Shown piece by piece: positions 23,777 to 33,026 of a DNA stretch of 64,000 nucleotides. The DNA lies in NCBI GenBank assembly GCA_020634885.1, contig JACKAW010000010.1, positions 1 through 64,000 of the forward strand. The letters are read 5' to 3'. Below the pieces are notes generated by a model. The model was not told where the DNA came from. It searched no databases and was given only the letters and a program-made list of their open reading frames with translations. Every line of letters starts with the position of its first letter. Positions within the stretch are counted from its first letter, which is position 1. Made by a program: the position numbers and the translations under genes. This DNA is from Anaerolineales bacterium. Its GTDB lineage: Bacteria; Chloroflexota; Anaerolineae; Anaerolineales; Villigracilaceae.

Positions 23777-25302
23777 ATCCGATCATCGCCTTACTTATTA
23801 ATATTCTCGCACTGATCGTCGGTGCGGTAGCCGGATATTTTATTCACCGCTACCGCATTGAGCGAGCCGCAAAAGCCCGCCAGGAACGTGCTGAGGATAT
23901 TGTCAAAGCCGCCCAAACCCAGGCAAACATGATCGTAAAAGGTGCGCAAGATAATGCCACCAAGATCATTCAAGCTGCCGAAAGTGAGCTCAAAGAGCGG
24001 CGCGTGGAATTGAATCGCGATACCGAGCGCCTTGAAAAACGCCGCTCTGAAGTGGATAGCCGCTACGACAAGATCGAACAACGCGAGCAAAACCTAAACC
24101 GCCGCCAATCACAGATCGACAAGCGCCACAACGAAGCCGAGAAATTGTTCGAAGACCAAATGAAAAAGCTCGAAGAGATCGCTCAGATGACGCCTGAAGA
24201 AGCGCGCAAAGACCTCTTCGCCGCCGTGGAAAAAGAAGCGCGTGGCGATATGGCGCGCATCATCCGCCAGATCGAAGCCGAAGCCCGCGAAGAAGGCGAA
24301 AAGCGCGCCCGCAAACTCATCGCCGACGCCATTCAACGTGTGGCATCTGAACACGTCGCCGAAGTAACCCGTGCCGTTGTTACCCTGCCCAGCGAAGAAA
24401 TGAAGGGACGCATTGTAGGACGCAACGGACGCAACATCAAAGCCTTTGAGCAAGCCGCCGGTGTAGATGTGATCGTGGACGACACACCCGACTCTGTCAC
24501 CGTCTCCTGTTTCGACTCGGTTCGCCGTGAAATTGCCCGTCGCGCCCTTTCCAAACTCATTCTCGATGGACGCATTCACCCCGCTCATATTGAAAAAGTC
24601 ATCGAAGACGAAACCAAAGCCGTTGAAAAGATCATCAACGAAGCGGGCGAACAAGCCGCCTACGATGCCAACGTCTCTGGCTTGCACCCCGAAATTCTGC
24701 GCATGATGGGGCGGCTCAAATTCCGCACCTCCTATGGGCAGAACCAACTCTCCCACGCCGTGGAAGTTTCCAAACTGGCGGGCATCCTTGCCGCTGAGAT
24801 CGGCGCCAATGTGGAACTCGCCAAGATGGGCGGTTTCCTGCATGACATCGGCAAAGCTATGGATCACAACCAGGAAGGAACACACGCAGGACTCGGCGCA
24901 GAATTTTGTAAGCGCTACGGCGTGAATGCAGTGGTGGTGAACACCATCGCCGCGCACCACCATGAAGTGGATCAGGAAACTGTCGAAGCGGTCATCGCTG
25001 AAGCCGCCGATGCCATTTCTGGCGCACGCCCCGGCGCACGCCGTGAAGACCTCGAAGCCTACATCAAACGCATCCGCTCACTGGAAGAAATGTCCATGTC
25101 CTTTGATGGGGTTCAGCAAGCCTTCGCCATTCAAGCTGGACGTGAAGTGCGCATTCTCGTCAAACCTGAAACCATTGACGATCTCGGTTCCACCCGCCTC
25201 GCCCGTGATATTGCCAAGAAGATCGAAGAGACCATGCAATACCCGGGTCAGATCCGCGTGACGGTCATCCGCGAGACGAGGGCAACTGAGTACGCAAAAT
25301 AA
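23773..25302 (+). CDS. rny: Ribonuclease Y
   Basis: RNase Y is a membrane-anchored endoribonuclease that starts bulk mRNA decay. The 509 residues show, in order, an N-terminal membrane helix (about 4-22), a long Glu/Lys/Arg-rich coiled coil (about 30-185), a KH domain with GRIVGRNGRNIKAFEQ (about 210-270), and an HD domain with FLHDIGKAMDH and the second metal segment AAHHHE (about 335-430). All catalytic HD residues are present. ATGA overlap with recX upstream; a weak terminator follows. Confidence 0.97.
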   Translation: MNPIIALLINILALIVGAVAGYFIHRYRIERAAKARQERAEDIVKAAQTQANMIVKGAQDNATKIIQAAESELKERRVELNRDTERLEKRRSEVDSRYDKIEQREQNLNRRQSQIDKRHNEAEKLFEDQMKKLEEIAQMTPEEARKDLFAAVEKEARGDMARIIRQIEAEAREEGEKRARKLIADAIQRVASEHVAEVTRAVVTLPSEEMKGRIVGRNGRNIKAFEQAAGVDVIVDDTPDSVTVSCFDSVRREIARRALSKLILDGRIHPAHIEKVIEDETKAVEKIINEAGEQAAYDANVSGLHPEILRMMGRLKFRTSYGQNQLSHAVEVSKLAGILAAEIGANVELAKMGGFLHDIGKAMDHNQEGTHAGLGAEFCKRYGVNAVVVNTIAAHHHEVDQETVEAVIAEAADAISGARPGARREDLEAYIKRIRSLEEMSMSFDGVQQAFAIQAGREVRILVKPETIDDLGSTRLARDIAKKIEETMQYPGQIRVTVIRETRATEYAK

Positions 25303-25330
25303 CGCCTTACAAGGATATTACGAACAGATC

Positions 25331-25387
25331 ACCCCATTTCACCGAGTGCTACAATGATGTAGAAATCCTCTGTGAGATGGGGTTTTC
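25331..25387 (+). terminator. Probable terminator after rny
   Basis: ACCCCATTTCAC pairs with GTGAGATGGGGT (one G-T pair) with an inner small hairpin CTAC/GTAG, followed by TTTTCCTTTCC. The T-run is imperfect. Confidence 0.45.
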
Positions 25388-25428
25388 CTTTCCTGTTGAT
25401 ATTCGTCCATTCATATAGCGAGGACTCT

Positions 25429-28400
25429 TTGGCAAAATCAAAGCCATCGAACACGAATAAAAAATCTGCCGCCATTCCCAATATACGAGGGGGAAAATCT
25501 GCGATGCCGGTAAAAAGAAAAAACGCGCCAAAAATACGAGAAGATAATCAAGAAGCACAATCAACGGGAGTTTTTTTTGATTTCGCACCTGTGGCAATAC
25601 TCTCCGTCGGCAAAGACGGAAGAGTCCGTGCTGCCAACCTTTATGCTGAAAAGTTGTTAGGATATTCGCTAAAAGAATTAGCGGGCATGGAAGTGCTAGC
25701 GCTCATCCCTGAGAGGTTCCGCGAGAACCATCTTCATAAACAGGCAGATTTTTTTGCATCTCCCCACACAAGGGATATGAGTGCCCTCCAAGACTTGTAC
25801 TGCCTGCACAAAGACGGCAGCGAAATACCCGTTGAGATCGGCATCAACCCGATCACTTTAAACGGGGAAAGTTGTGCGTTGCTCTCTCTTACTGATATAT
25901 CAAAAAGAAAACGCATCGAGCAGGGTGTTCGAGAAAAAGCCAAAGAACTGCGCCTGCTCTATGAAGTTGAACAAAATCATGCCCGCGAATTGGAAGCACT
26001 GGCAGATATGACGCACACAGCGCTGACCGTGCAAACCTTTGAAGAAGTTCTTGCCAAACTGGCTGTGGCTTTACAAAAGCTATTTAAAGCAGATGATTGT
26101 TACATCACCCTATGGGATGAGGAAACAAACAAAGTCATTCCACAGGCAACAACTGCAAAATTAAAAGAGGCGTACCGATACATTCCACAGTCTACTGAAA
26201 TCAGTATGACCGAATCAGTGGTGAGAGCGGGGCACGCCCTGATCGCTGAAGATACGCTTAACTCACCACATATCAGCCCCAATATTGCAAGCCGCTATCC
26301 CGCCCGATCTATTTTGGGGTCACCGCTTACCTTTCGCGAACATAAACTGGGGGCGGTCATCATCGCCTTTAATACACCGCACCAATTCTCTCAAGAAGAA
26401 ATTCAACTCGCAGAGCGGGCAACAAATCATATTGTGGTTTCCATTTGGAACAGCCTGCAAGAAAGCGAAATTAAGCAACAGTTAAAACAGCAGGAAACGC
26501 TGGCAAGGATCACCACCACATTAAGTCAGATGGAAACCGTGGGTCTGCCCAAAGTATTGGATATGATCGTCATTTCAGCGAGAGAGTTAATTCCCTCTGC
26601 ACAGCAAGCAGTGATCCATTTGATGGATAAGGAACAGAATTATCTGCACCCTGAAGCGGTATCTGGTTTTGAAAATTACCAGGTAAGTTCCCGAAAAATG
26701 CGCGCAGGTGAAGGGATTGCCGGGCTGGCGATCTCTGAAGAAAGGGATATCTACATCCCCGCTGTAAGTGAAGATGAGCGTTTTATCAATTTGAATCCAA
26801 ACGCAAAGTTCAAATCGCTGCTTGTTTCGCCGATCCGCAGTGGCAACAAAAAGCTGGGGACACTCAGCATACAAAGTGAAAAAGCGTACGCCTTCTCAAA
26901 GAACGAGATCAACATTCTGGGTGAGTTGGGGCAACAAGCCGCCATTGCAATTGAAAATGCCCGCCTGTACGAAGCCGGTCAACAGGAATTAAGAGAGCGT
27001 ATTCAGGTAGAAGAAGAACTACGCGCCAGTGAAGAACGGTATCGCAGAATTTCCGAAGATATTTCTGCAATGATATGCCGTTACCTTGATGATGGAACCC
27101 TGCTTTTTACCAATATCGTTTACGCACAATTCTTTGGAAAAACCCGCCACGATCTTCAAGGCACGAGTCTGCTGGCATTAATCCCATCAGACCAGCGTGA
27201 GAGCGTTAAGAATTCCTATAGTTCCCTTACCGCCGAAAACCCCTACTCCACTTATGAGACCCTGGAAATCAACGCCCAAGGTGAAAAACGCTGGCTGCAA
27301 TGGACAGATCGCCGCATTGAAATGCCCAACCACATAGAGTACCAGTCGGTTGGCATTGATATTACAGACAGAAAAAATGCAGATATCGAGCGCGAGCGCT
27401 TGCTAAAAATCACCCAGGAACAACGCCTGCTGGCAGAAACCAGCGCAGAGGCAACCCTTGCAATGGTCTCGCATACCGAAACCAGACAAGTATTGAATGA
27501 AATCCTCATTCAGGTACAAAGATTAATTCCAGGATGCGCCGTCAATATTTCCCTGCTCGAAAACGAATTGCTCCGTCCTGCTGCATGGCGGGGATATGAA
27601 GGAAGAGGCGAAGAGGTGTTTCATTCTCTCATTAGAGAAACCCGTCTGTTCCCCATTGAGAAGAGAATGTTGGACCACCCCAAAGCTCTCATCGTAGAAG
27701 ATACCCTCAAAGAACCCGGGTGGCAGCACGTAGAAGGATTAAACTGGGTTCGCTCGAATATATCCATTCCACTGAAATGGAACAATCAAATTCTGGGCGT
27801 GCTGTATCTCGATGAAGAAACGCCCGGAAAGTTCACCCAGGAAACCCTGCAACGCCTAACCCCTCTGGTCAACGCCACAGTAGTGGCATTGGAAAGCGCC
27901 CTCTTAATAGAAAAGACCAGCCAGGCATTAAAAGAAACCAGCGCTCTCTACCGCATTAACCAAGGGATGGTTTCTGTAGAAACAGATGAACTATTAAACG
28001 ACGTGGCAGAGCTGCTCAAAAACAATTTTGATTATTACCATGTGCAGATATTCATGTTAAACCCCGAAACAGGCAATTTCACCCTAAAAGCCGCCAGTGG
28101 AGAATTGGGAAAAAAACTTGTAGCCGCAGCGCACGAGCTGCAAGCCGGGCTGGGCATTATTGGTTACGCGGCTGAAACCAGAACCCCTTACTTCACCAAC
28201 AATGTTGATGAAGTAGTATTCTTTCTTTACGATCCTTACTTGCCAGATACCAAGGCTGAAATGTCAATTCCCGTAATGAATGGGGATAAACTCTACGGCA
28301 TACTCGATATTCAACAAACAGGCACAAAATCATTCTCAGAGCGCGACCAGCAATTGGTACTCGCTGTGGCAGGGCAGCTTGCCGTGGCGCTGCACAAGGC

Positions 28401-29157
28401 AGAGCTATACCAAAATTTACAACTCGCATTAGAGCAGGAAAAAGCCGTCCGAAACCAACTCGTACAAAATGAACGTCTCGCCGTAATGGGAAGGCTGCTC
28501 GCCTCGGTTTCACATGAATTGAATAACCCACTACAGGCAATTCAAAATGCACTCTTCCTGCTCAAAGAAGAAAAAGGCATTTCAGATCAAGGGCACAACG
28601 ACCTGGAAATCGTCCTCGCTGAATCGGAACGCATGGCAAGCCTGATCGACCGCCTGCGAACCACCTACCGTCCGCCCCAAATGGAAGACCTGCAAAATAT
28701 TAACTTAAATATCATCGTTGAAGATGTGCTGGCGTTGCTCGCCACCCACCTTCGCAAGAACGAAATATCCTTCGAATTCCACCCAGATGACAACCTTCCC
28801 TCTATTCCGGTCATATCCGATCAAATACGGCAGGTGGTTTTAAACCTTCTCATGAATGCAGTAGAAGCCATGCCAAATGGGGGCAAACTGACCGTGCATA
28901 CCCAACGCCTGCGTGAGACCAATGAACTGATGCTTTCAGTCATGGATACCGGCGAGGGCATCTCGCCTGAAATTCTCCCCCACATCTTTGACCCGTTCGT
29001 CACCAACAAAAAACGAGGTACCGGGCTGGGGCTAACCATTACACACGATATTGTCCTAAAACACCGTGGACGAATCACAGCAGAGAACACCTCTGAGTTT
29101 GGCGCCTGCTTCAAAGTATGGCTGCCATTAACTTCCCTGCCTGCGGAGATCGAATGA
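25429..29157 (+). CDS. Large soluble multi-PAS/GAF sensor histidine kinase
   Basis: A protein of about 1242 residues with no membrane segment. In order: PAS (about 30-155), two GAF domains (about 190-345 and 350-510), PAS (about 530-660), GAF (about 670-830), GAF (about 855-1000), HisKA with phosphoacceptor H1029 in SHELNNPL, and HATPase_c with N-box LLMNAVEAM, G1 DTGEGIS and G2 GTGLGL. Start uncertain: TTG 25429 has GAGGA 4-5 bases upstream and gives MAKSKPSN; ATG 25504 has a weaker site. The kinase overlaps its response regulator by ATGA, so the two are a cognate pair. The signal is unknown; many GAF domains suggest small-molecule or redox input. Confidence 0.9.
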   Translation: MAKSKPSNTNKKSAAIPNIRGGKSAMPVKRKNAPKIREDNQEAQSTGVFFDFAPVAILSVGKDGRVRAANLYAEKLLGYSLKELAGMEVLALIPERFRENHLHKQADFFASPHTRDMSALQDLYCLHKDGSEIPVEIGINPITLNGESCALLSLTDISKRKRIEQGVREKAKELRLLYEVEQNHARELEALADMTHTALTVQTFEEVLAKLAVALQKLFKADDCYITLWDEETNKVIPQATTAKLKEAYRYIPQSTEISMTESVVRAGHALIAEDTLNSPHISPNIASRYPARSILGSPLTFREHKLGAVIIAFNTPHQFSQEEIQLAERATNHIVVSIWNSLQESEIKQQLKQQETLARITTTLSQMETVGLPKVLDMIVISARELIPSAQQAVIHLMDKEQNYLHPEAVSGFENYQVSSRKMRAGEGIAGLAISEERDIYIPAVSEDERFINLNPNAKFKSLLVSPIRSGNKKLGTLSIQSEKAYAFSKNEINILGELGQQAAIAIENARLYEAGQQELRERIQVEEELRASEERYRRISEDISAMICRYLDDGTLLFTNIVYAQFFGKTRHDLQGTSLLALIPSDQRESVKNSYSSLTAENPYSTYETLEINAQGEKRWLQWTDRRIEMPNHIEYQSVGIDITDRKNADIERERLLKITQEQRLLAETSAEATLAMVSHTETRQVLNEILIQVQRLIPGCAVNISLLENELLRPAAWRGYEGRGEEVFHSLIRETRLFPIEKRMLDHPKALIVEDTLKEPGWQHVEGLNWVRSNISIPLKWNNQILGVLYLDEETPGKFTQETLQRLTPLVNATVVALESALLIEKTSQALKETSALYRINQGMVSVETDELLNDVAELLKNNFDYYHVQIFMLNPETGNFTLKAASGELGKKLVAAAHELQAGLGIIGYAAETRTPYFTNNVDEVVFFLYDPYLPDTKAEMSIPVMNGDKLYGILDIQQTGTKSFSERDQQLVLAVAGQLAVALHKAELYQNLQLALEQEKAVRNQLVQNERLAVMGRLLASVSHELNNPLQAIQNALFLLKEEKGISDQGHNDLEIVLAESERMASLIDRLRTTYRPPQMEDLQNINLNIIVEDVLALLATHLRKNEISFEFHPDDNLPSIPVISDQIRQVVLNLLMNAVEAMPNGGKLTVHTQRLRETNELMLSVMDTGEGISPEILPHIFDPFVTNKKRGTGLGLTITHDIVLKHRGRITAENTSEFGACFKVWLPLTSLPAEIE

Positions 29158-29963
29158 ACATTAACGGTCACATCCTGATCATTGACGATGAAGCCCCACT
29201 GCGCCAAACCCTGGCGCGCATATTGCAACAGGCAGGGTTCGAGATCACCACAGCCGAAAGCGCAGAAAAAGGGCTCGACTACCTCAAAACAACATCCTTC
29301 GACCTGGTACTCACCGACCTGCGAATGCCCGGTATGCATGGCATGGATGCCCTCAAACAGATCCACACCGAATACCCGCACATTCCCGTTGTGCTATTTA
29401 CCGCTCAACCCGATATTAACTCGGCAGTAGAGGCGCTGCGTTACGGCGCCATCGATTACCTGCTCAAACCCATCAAGCCTGAAGCCATCATCGAGCGCAC
29501 GCGCAGCATTCTGCTTAACCAGCAGCGCGAGAAAAGAAAGCGCGAACTTCAGGTACAGATCGAAGTCTTGCAAAACGAGCTCAAAAGCCTCGATGCGGGT
29601 GAACCCCTCAGTAAAACCACCCAACCCCTGCAACCCGCATCCCTGGAAAGCGGGCGTTACATCAAACATGGCAATCTGGTGTTAGATATGCACGCCCGAA
29701 GGGTTCTACTCAACGACCAGCCAGTTAACATCCCACCCACTTCTTTTGACTACCTGCTCGTATTGGCACGTCACTCGCCCAACGTGGTAGATTATCAAAC
29801 CCTTGTGGCTGAAGCCCAGGGGTTTCAAACCGACCCGCGTGAAGCGCAGGAACTCGCCAAATGGCACATCCACCAACTGCGTCAGTCCATCGAAAACGAC
29901 ACACGCAACCCGTCATTCCTTATTAACGTGAGAGGAACAGGCTACCGGCTTGTAGGGGATTAA
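29154..29963 (+). CDS. Response regulator with winged-helix output (OmpR/PhoB-like)
   Basis: A 269-residue regulator. The receiver (about 6-120) has acidic pocket DDE, phosphoacceptor D55 in LTDLRMPG, the T-A switch residues in LFTAQP and K in LLKPIKP. A Lys/Glu-rich coil follows (about 120-155), then a C-terminal DNA-binding winged helix (about 165-269) ending with the family-typical VRGTGYRL. Start at ATG 29154 within an ATGA overlap with the kinase. A strong terminator follows 31 bp downstream. It is the transcriptional output of the adjacent kinase; targets unknown. Confidence 0.94.
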   Translation: MNINGHILIIDDEAPLRQTLARILQQAGFEITTAESAEKGLDYLKTTSFDLVLTDLRMPGMHGMDALKQIHTEYPHIPVVLFTAQPDINSAVEALRYGAIDYLLKPIKPEAIIERTRSILLNQQREKRKRELQVQIEVLQNELKSLDAGEPLSKTTQPLQPASLESGRYIKHGNLVLDMHARRVLLNDQPVNIPPTSFDYLLVLARHSPNVVDYQTLVAEAQGFQTDPREAQELAKWHIHQLRQSIENDTRNPSFLINVRGTGYRLVGD

Positions 29964-29994
29964 GCCACAGTGTAAGAAGAACCCTAATGGATGG

Positions 29995-30030
29995 AACCCC
30001 GCTTCAAACCCGTGTTTGAGGCGGGGTTTT
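29995..30030 (+). terminator. Strong terminator separating the two signalling operons
   Basis: AACCCCGC-TTCAAAC pairs with GTTTGAG-GCGGGGTT (15 bp with one G-T pair) and is followed by TT and G. The stem is very stable although the T-run is short. Confidence 0.75.
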
Positions 30031-30097
30031 GCGTTCCCAACTTTTACCAACTTTTATCCTCTTCTACCTATCGTTCTCGCAAGGGAATCTGATGAAA

Positions 30098-30118
30098 ATA
30101 GTATCCGATGGATACTAT
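30098..30118 (+). promoter_or_regulatory. Inverted repeat across the start codon of the REC-REC kinase gene
   Basis: ATAGTATCC-GAT-GGATACTAT is a perfect 9-bp inverted repeat whose centre holds the ATG at 30108. In RNA it would hide the start codon; in DNA it could be an operator. Confidence 0.5.
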
Positions 30119-32444
30119 ACAAGCCCCCCTCAAAGAAATGGTTCGTATTCTCGTTGTGGACGATCATCCCAACACAGCCACCACCTTGGCACGCGCCCTC
30201 TCACAGATCGGACCCACGGTGGATGTGGTTTCTGCTGTCAGCGGAACCGATGCCCTCGAAAAGGTGAAGGACAAGGGTGTGGATATCCTCTTTACCGATA
30301 TGATCATGCCTGAAATGACCGGGTTGGAATTGATCGAACAGCTTCAAAATCACCCTGGCGGTAAACCTTCGTATGCGTATTTGATCACTGCCTACGATGT
30401 ACCCGGGCTGAAAGTGACCGCCCAGCGTTTGAAGGTAAACGAAGTCATCATCAAACCGGTGCGCCCTGAAAAGATATGCCAGATCGCAAGCGATGCGATC
30501 AAAGAGATGAAACACGCCACGCATCCGACAGGCAAGAAAACAGAATCAAAACGCAAATTCAAAATTCTTGTGGCTGATGATGTCATGGATAATGTGACCC
30601 TGCTGACCCGCTATCTGGATTACGAAGGCTACGATCAGATCATTGCCCGCGATGGACAACAGGCTTTGAACAAAGTTCGCGATGAAATGCCCGATCTTAT
30701 TTTGTTGGATGTGAATATGCCAAACAAGGATGGGTTTACCGTTCTTGAAGAGATTCGCAATGACCCTGCCATCTCGCATATTCCGGTCATTATCCTTACG
30801 GCGGCACGGCTCGACCCGGCAGATGTTCAATCGGGCTTGAATCTCGGCGCAGATGATTATGTAACCAAGCCATTTGACCGCCATGAATTGATGGCGCGCA
30901 TCCGCACCAAGTTGCGCGTAAAAGAAGCCGAAGATGTCATCCGCCGCCGCAACCGCGAGTTGAATTTGCTGCCAGAGATCGGCAAACAACTCAGTGCAAG
31001 GCTCGATATTAAAGACCTCGCCAATGTATTGTTAAAACGCACGACTGAAACATTGGGCGCCATTCAAGCCAATATGTACATTCTGGAAGAGAATGGCAGG
31101 GATGTGCGTGAGAATTATGAAGAGGTTTTGAATCCTTCTGGTGTGGCGGCAGACCTGACCCCGCCCGATAGGTTGATCGATCATATTCAAGAGACACGTC
31201 AGGGTTTGGTGATCGAAAATGCCATTACAGACCCGCTCTGGCATGTGAGCCCGAGTGAAGCTATTCATTCGGCGTTGGTTGTCCCTATTTTCGGGCGTTT
31301 TTCGCTGCTTGGGTTGATCGTACTCAGCCATGAGCGCGAGAATTATTTTTCAAGAGATCATCTTTATCTGGTTCAGGCGATTGCCAGTCAGGCAGCGATT
31401 GCAATTGAAAACTCCAAGCTGTATTCGGTGATCGTTCAGGAACAAAAGAAGGTAGCGGCCGTGCTGCGCCATGCTTCAGAGGCAATTTTGCTATTTGACG
31501 AGGCTGGCAAGGTTTCTCTGGTGAACCCGGCAGGTGAGCAGCTATTTATTGAAAATCCGATTGAATTAAATCAGGCTCTTCCTGTAGACCATGGCTTCGA
31601 TGAGCTATTGCAACTACTTGATGAAGTGAAAAAATCTCACCGGTCTACCTCGGGAGATGTGGTTTGGAATGATAAACGAACTTTTACAGCATTCATTGCC
31701 CCGATAGAAGATGGAGGCATGGTTGCCATTTTGCACGATGTGAGCCGCTTTAAGGATCTAGACCAGGTAAAGAATGAATTTATTGCCACCGCCTCGCATG
31801 ACTTGAAAAACCCACTCACCAGCATTGGCGGGTATGCACAGCTTATGGAGCAGGCAGGTCCGTTGACCGATGCGCAAAGGGATTTTGTGGAGCGCATTCA
31901 ATTTGCGGTCGGCAACATGAACGAATTGATACAGAACATGATGTCGCTGGCACAGGCAGATCTTAATGCAACCACAAGGCATGAAGACCTGAATATTACA
32001 GGTATTCTGCGAGAGATGGCAAAAGAGTTTGAAACTCAGGCAAAGGAAAAAGAGCAATTATTCAACACCATCATTCCCAACGAAGAAATTATCCTGGAAG
32101 GTGACCCGTTGCAAATACGGCAGGTGTTTCGCAACCTGATCGGAAATGCGATTAAATACACGCCCAAAGGCGGCGAGGTAAAGTTCAAAGTGGAAACAGA
32201 CGAGGGCAAGGTCAATATTATGGTGGCAGATAACGGCTACGGAATCCCTGCCGCAGACCTACCGTTCATCTTCAACCGTTTTTACCGCGTCCGCAGCGGC
32301 AAAGCCAGCGAAGTGGAAGGCAATGGGTTGGGACTGGCAATCGTTAAAACCATTGTAGAGCAGCATAACGGTCATTTAAGTGTGGAAAGCGAATTGGGAA
32401 AAGGCACTTTATTCGGCGTTCGCCTGCCATTGAAAAACAAGTAA
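30108..32444 (+). CDS. REC-REC-GAF-PAS hybrid histidine kinase
   Basis: A 778-residue soluble protein. Two N-terminal receivers: REC1 (about 12-125, D64 in LFTDMIMPEM) and REC2 (about 150-265, D201 in LLDVNMPNKDG, K in VTKPFDRHEL). Then a GAF domain (about 295-440), a PAS-like domain (about 445-540), HisKA with H564 in ASHDLKNPL, and HATPase_c (about 660-778; N-box RNLIGNAIKYT, G1 DNGYGIP, G2 GNGLGLA). Receivers placed before the kinase suggest it receives phosphate from another kinase and adjusts its own activity. Start uncertain: ATG 30108 lies in a hairpin without a good Shine-Dalgarno; ATG 30138 (MVRILVVDD) is the alternative. First gene of the roughly 15-kb signalling operon. Confidence 0.92.
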   Translation: MDTIQAPLKEMVRILVVDDHPNTATTLARALSQIGPTVDVVSAVSGTDALEKVKDKGVDILFTDMIMPEMTGLELIEQLQNHPGGKPSYAYLITAYDVPGLKVTAQRLKVNEVIIKPVRPEKICQIASDAIKEMKHATHPTGKKTESKRKFKILVADDVMDNVTLLTRYLDYEGYDQIIARDGQQALNKVRDEMPDLILLDVNMPNKDGFTVLEEIRNDPAISHIPVIILTAARLDPADVQSGLNLGADDYVTKPFDRHELMARIRTKLRVKEAEDVIRRRNRELNLLPEIGKQLSARLDIKDLANVLLKRTTETLGAIQANMYILEENGRDVRENYEEVLNPSGVAADLTPPDRLIDHIQETRQGLVIENAITDPLWHVSPSEAIHSALVVPIFGRFSLLGLIVLSHERENYFSRDHLYLVQAIASQAAIAIENSKLYSVIVQEQKKVAAVLRHASEAILLFDEAGKVSLVNPAGEQLFIENPIELNQALPVDHGFDELLQLLDEVKKSHRSTSGDVVWNDKRTFTAFIAPIEDGGMVAILHDVSRFKDLDQVKNEFIATASHDLKNPLTSIGGYAQLMEQAGPLTDAQRDFVERIQFAVGNMNELIQNMMSLAQADLNATTRHEDLNITGILREMAKEFETQAKEKEQLFNTIIPNEEIILEGDPLQIRQVFRNLIGNAIKYTPKGGEVKFKVETDEGKVNIMVADNGYGIPAADLPFIFNRFYRVRSGKASEVEGNGLGLAIVKTIVEQHNGHLSVESELGKGTLFGVRLPLKNK

Positions 32445-32463
32445 AAAAAGAACCAAGGAGACT

Positions 32464-33024
32464 ATGATGAAAAAATTCAGCTTTTTTATGATTTTGGCAA
32501 TTGCAATGGTATTCATGACAGCCTGTTCCCCCAAGGTGATCTATGAAAACGCGGCAGAAGCTCAAATTAAACCCGGCGATGTGATCGCAGCCCCAAGCGG
32601 CGAAGTCATTTTGACCGTTACTGGAAATATCAGCGCCAAAAATAACGGAGATGCCCTTGAATTGGATATGGCAACACTCGAAAAGTTTGGTCTTGTACGC
32701 TACGATGTTAACGATCCATGGATGGGGGAAAACATGACCTACACTGGTATCTTGATGTCTGATTTTCTTAAGGTCGTTGGCGCTTCAGAAACGGCTGAAA
32801 ATGTATTATTCACCGCGCTGGATGACTACGAAATAAATCTCACTACCAACGAACTGGAGCAGTGGCCCATTTTGCTTGCCACGCAAGCCAATGGCGCTTA
32901 TATGACCGTCAGTGAGAATGGACCCACACGCATCATCTTCCCGTTCGATGATTATGCTGATATAGACCAGGTACTTTATAAAGATCTGTGGATCTGGAAT
33001 ATCAAGAGTATCGAGGTGCAATAA
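32464..33024 (+). CDS. Lipoprotein with sulfite-oxidase-like (Oxidored_molyb) fold, without Mo-ligand cysteine
   Basis: A 186-residue protein (185 from the second ATG at 32467, better spaced from AAGGAG). The N-terminal signal ends in MTAC, a lipobox, so it should be a lipid-anchored exported protein. The remainder matches the moly-oxidoreductase fold: ILTVTGNIS near the start, LDMATLEKFG, Y-T-G-I-L, then FTALDDYEINLT and KDLWIWNIKSIEV at the end. In catalytic members a cysteine binds molybdenum in the middle of this fold; here no cysteine exists apart from the lipobox one, so it is probably a ligand-binding, not redox, module. It lies 2 bp upstream of a membrane receptor and could be its outside sensor. 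Confidence 0.75.
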   Translation: MMKKFSFFMILAIAMVFMTACSPKVIYENAAEAQIKPGDVIAAPSGEVILTVTGNISAKNNGDALELDMATLEKFGLVRYDVNDPWMGENMTYTGILMSDFLKVVGASETAENVLFTALDDYEINLTTNELEQWPILLATQANGAYMTVSENGPTRIIFPFDDYADIDQVLYKDLWIWNIKSIEVQ

Positions 33025-33026
33025 AA

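Noticed and set aside
25372..25428. GTG 25372 as start of the large kinase
   Set aside because: It lies in the terminator stem of rny and has no Shine-Dalgarno; TTG 25429 has GAGGA at the right distance.
30093..30313. Small ORF with good ribosome site at the front of the signalling operon
   Set aside because: Apart from its first five codons it lies within the REC-REC kinase gene and has odd composition; kept only as a possible regulatory frame in the findings.
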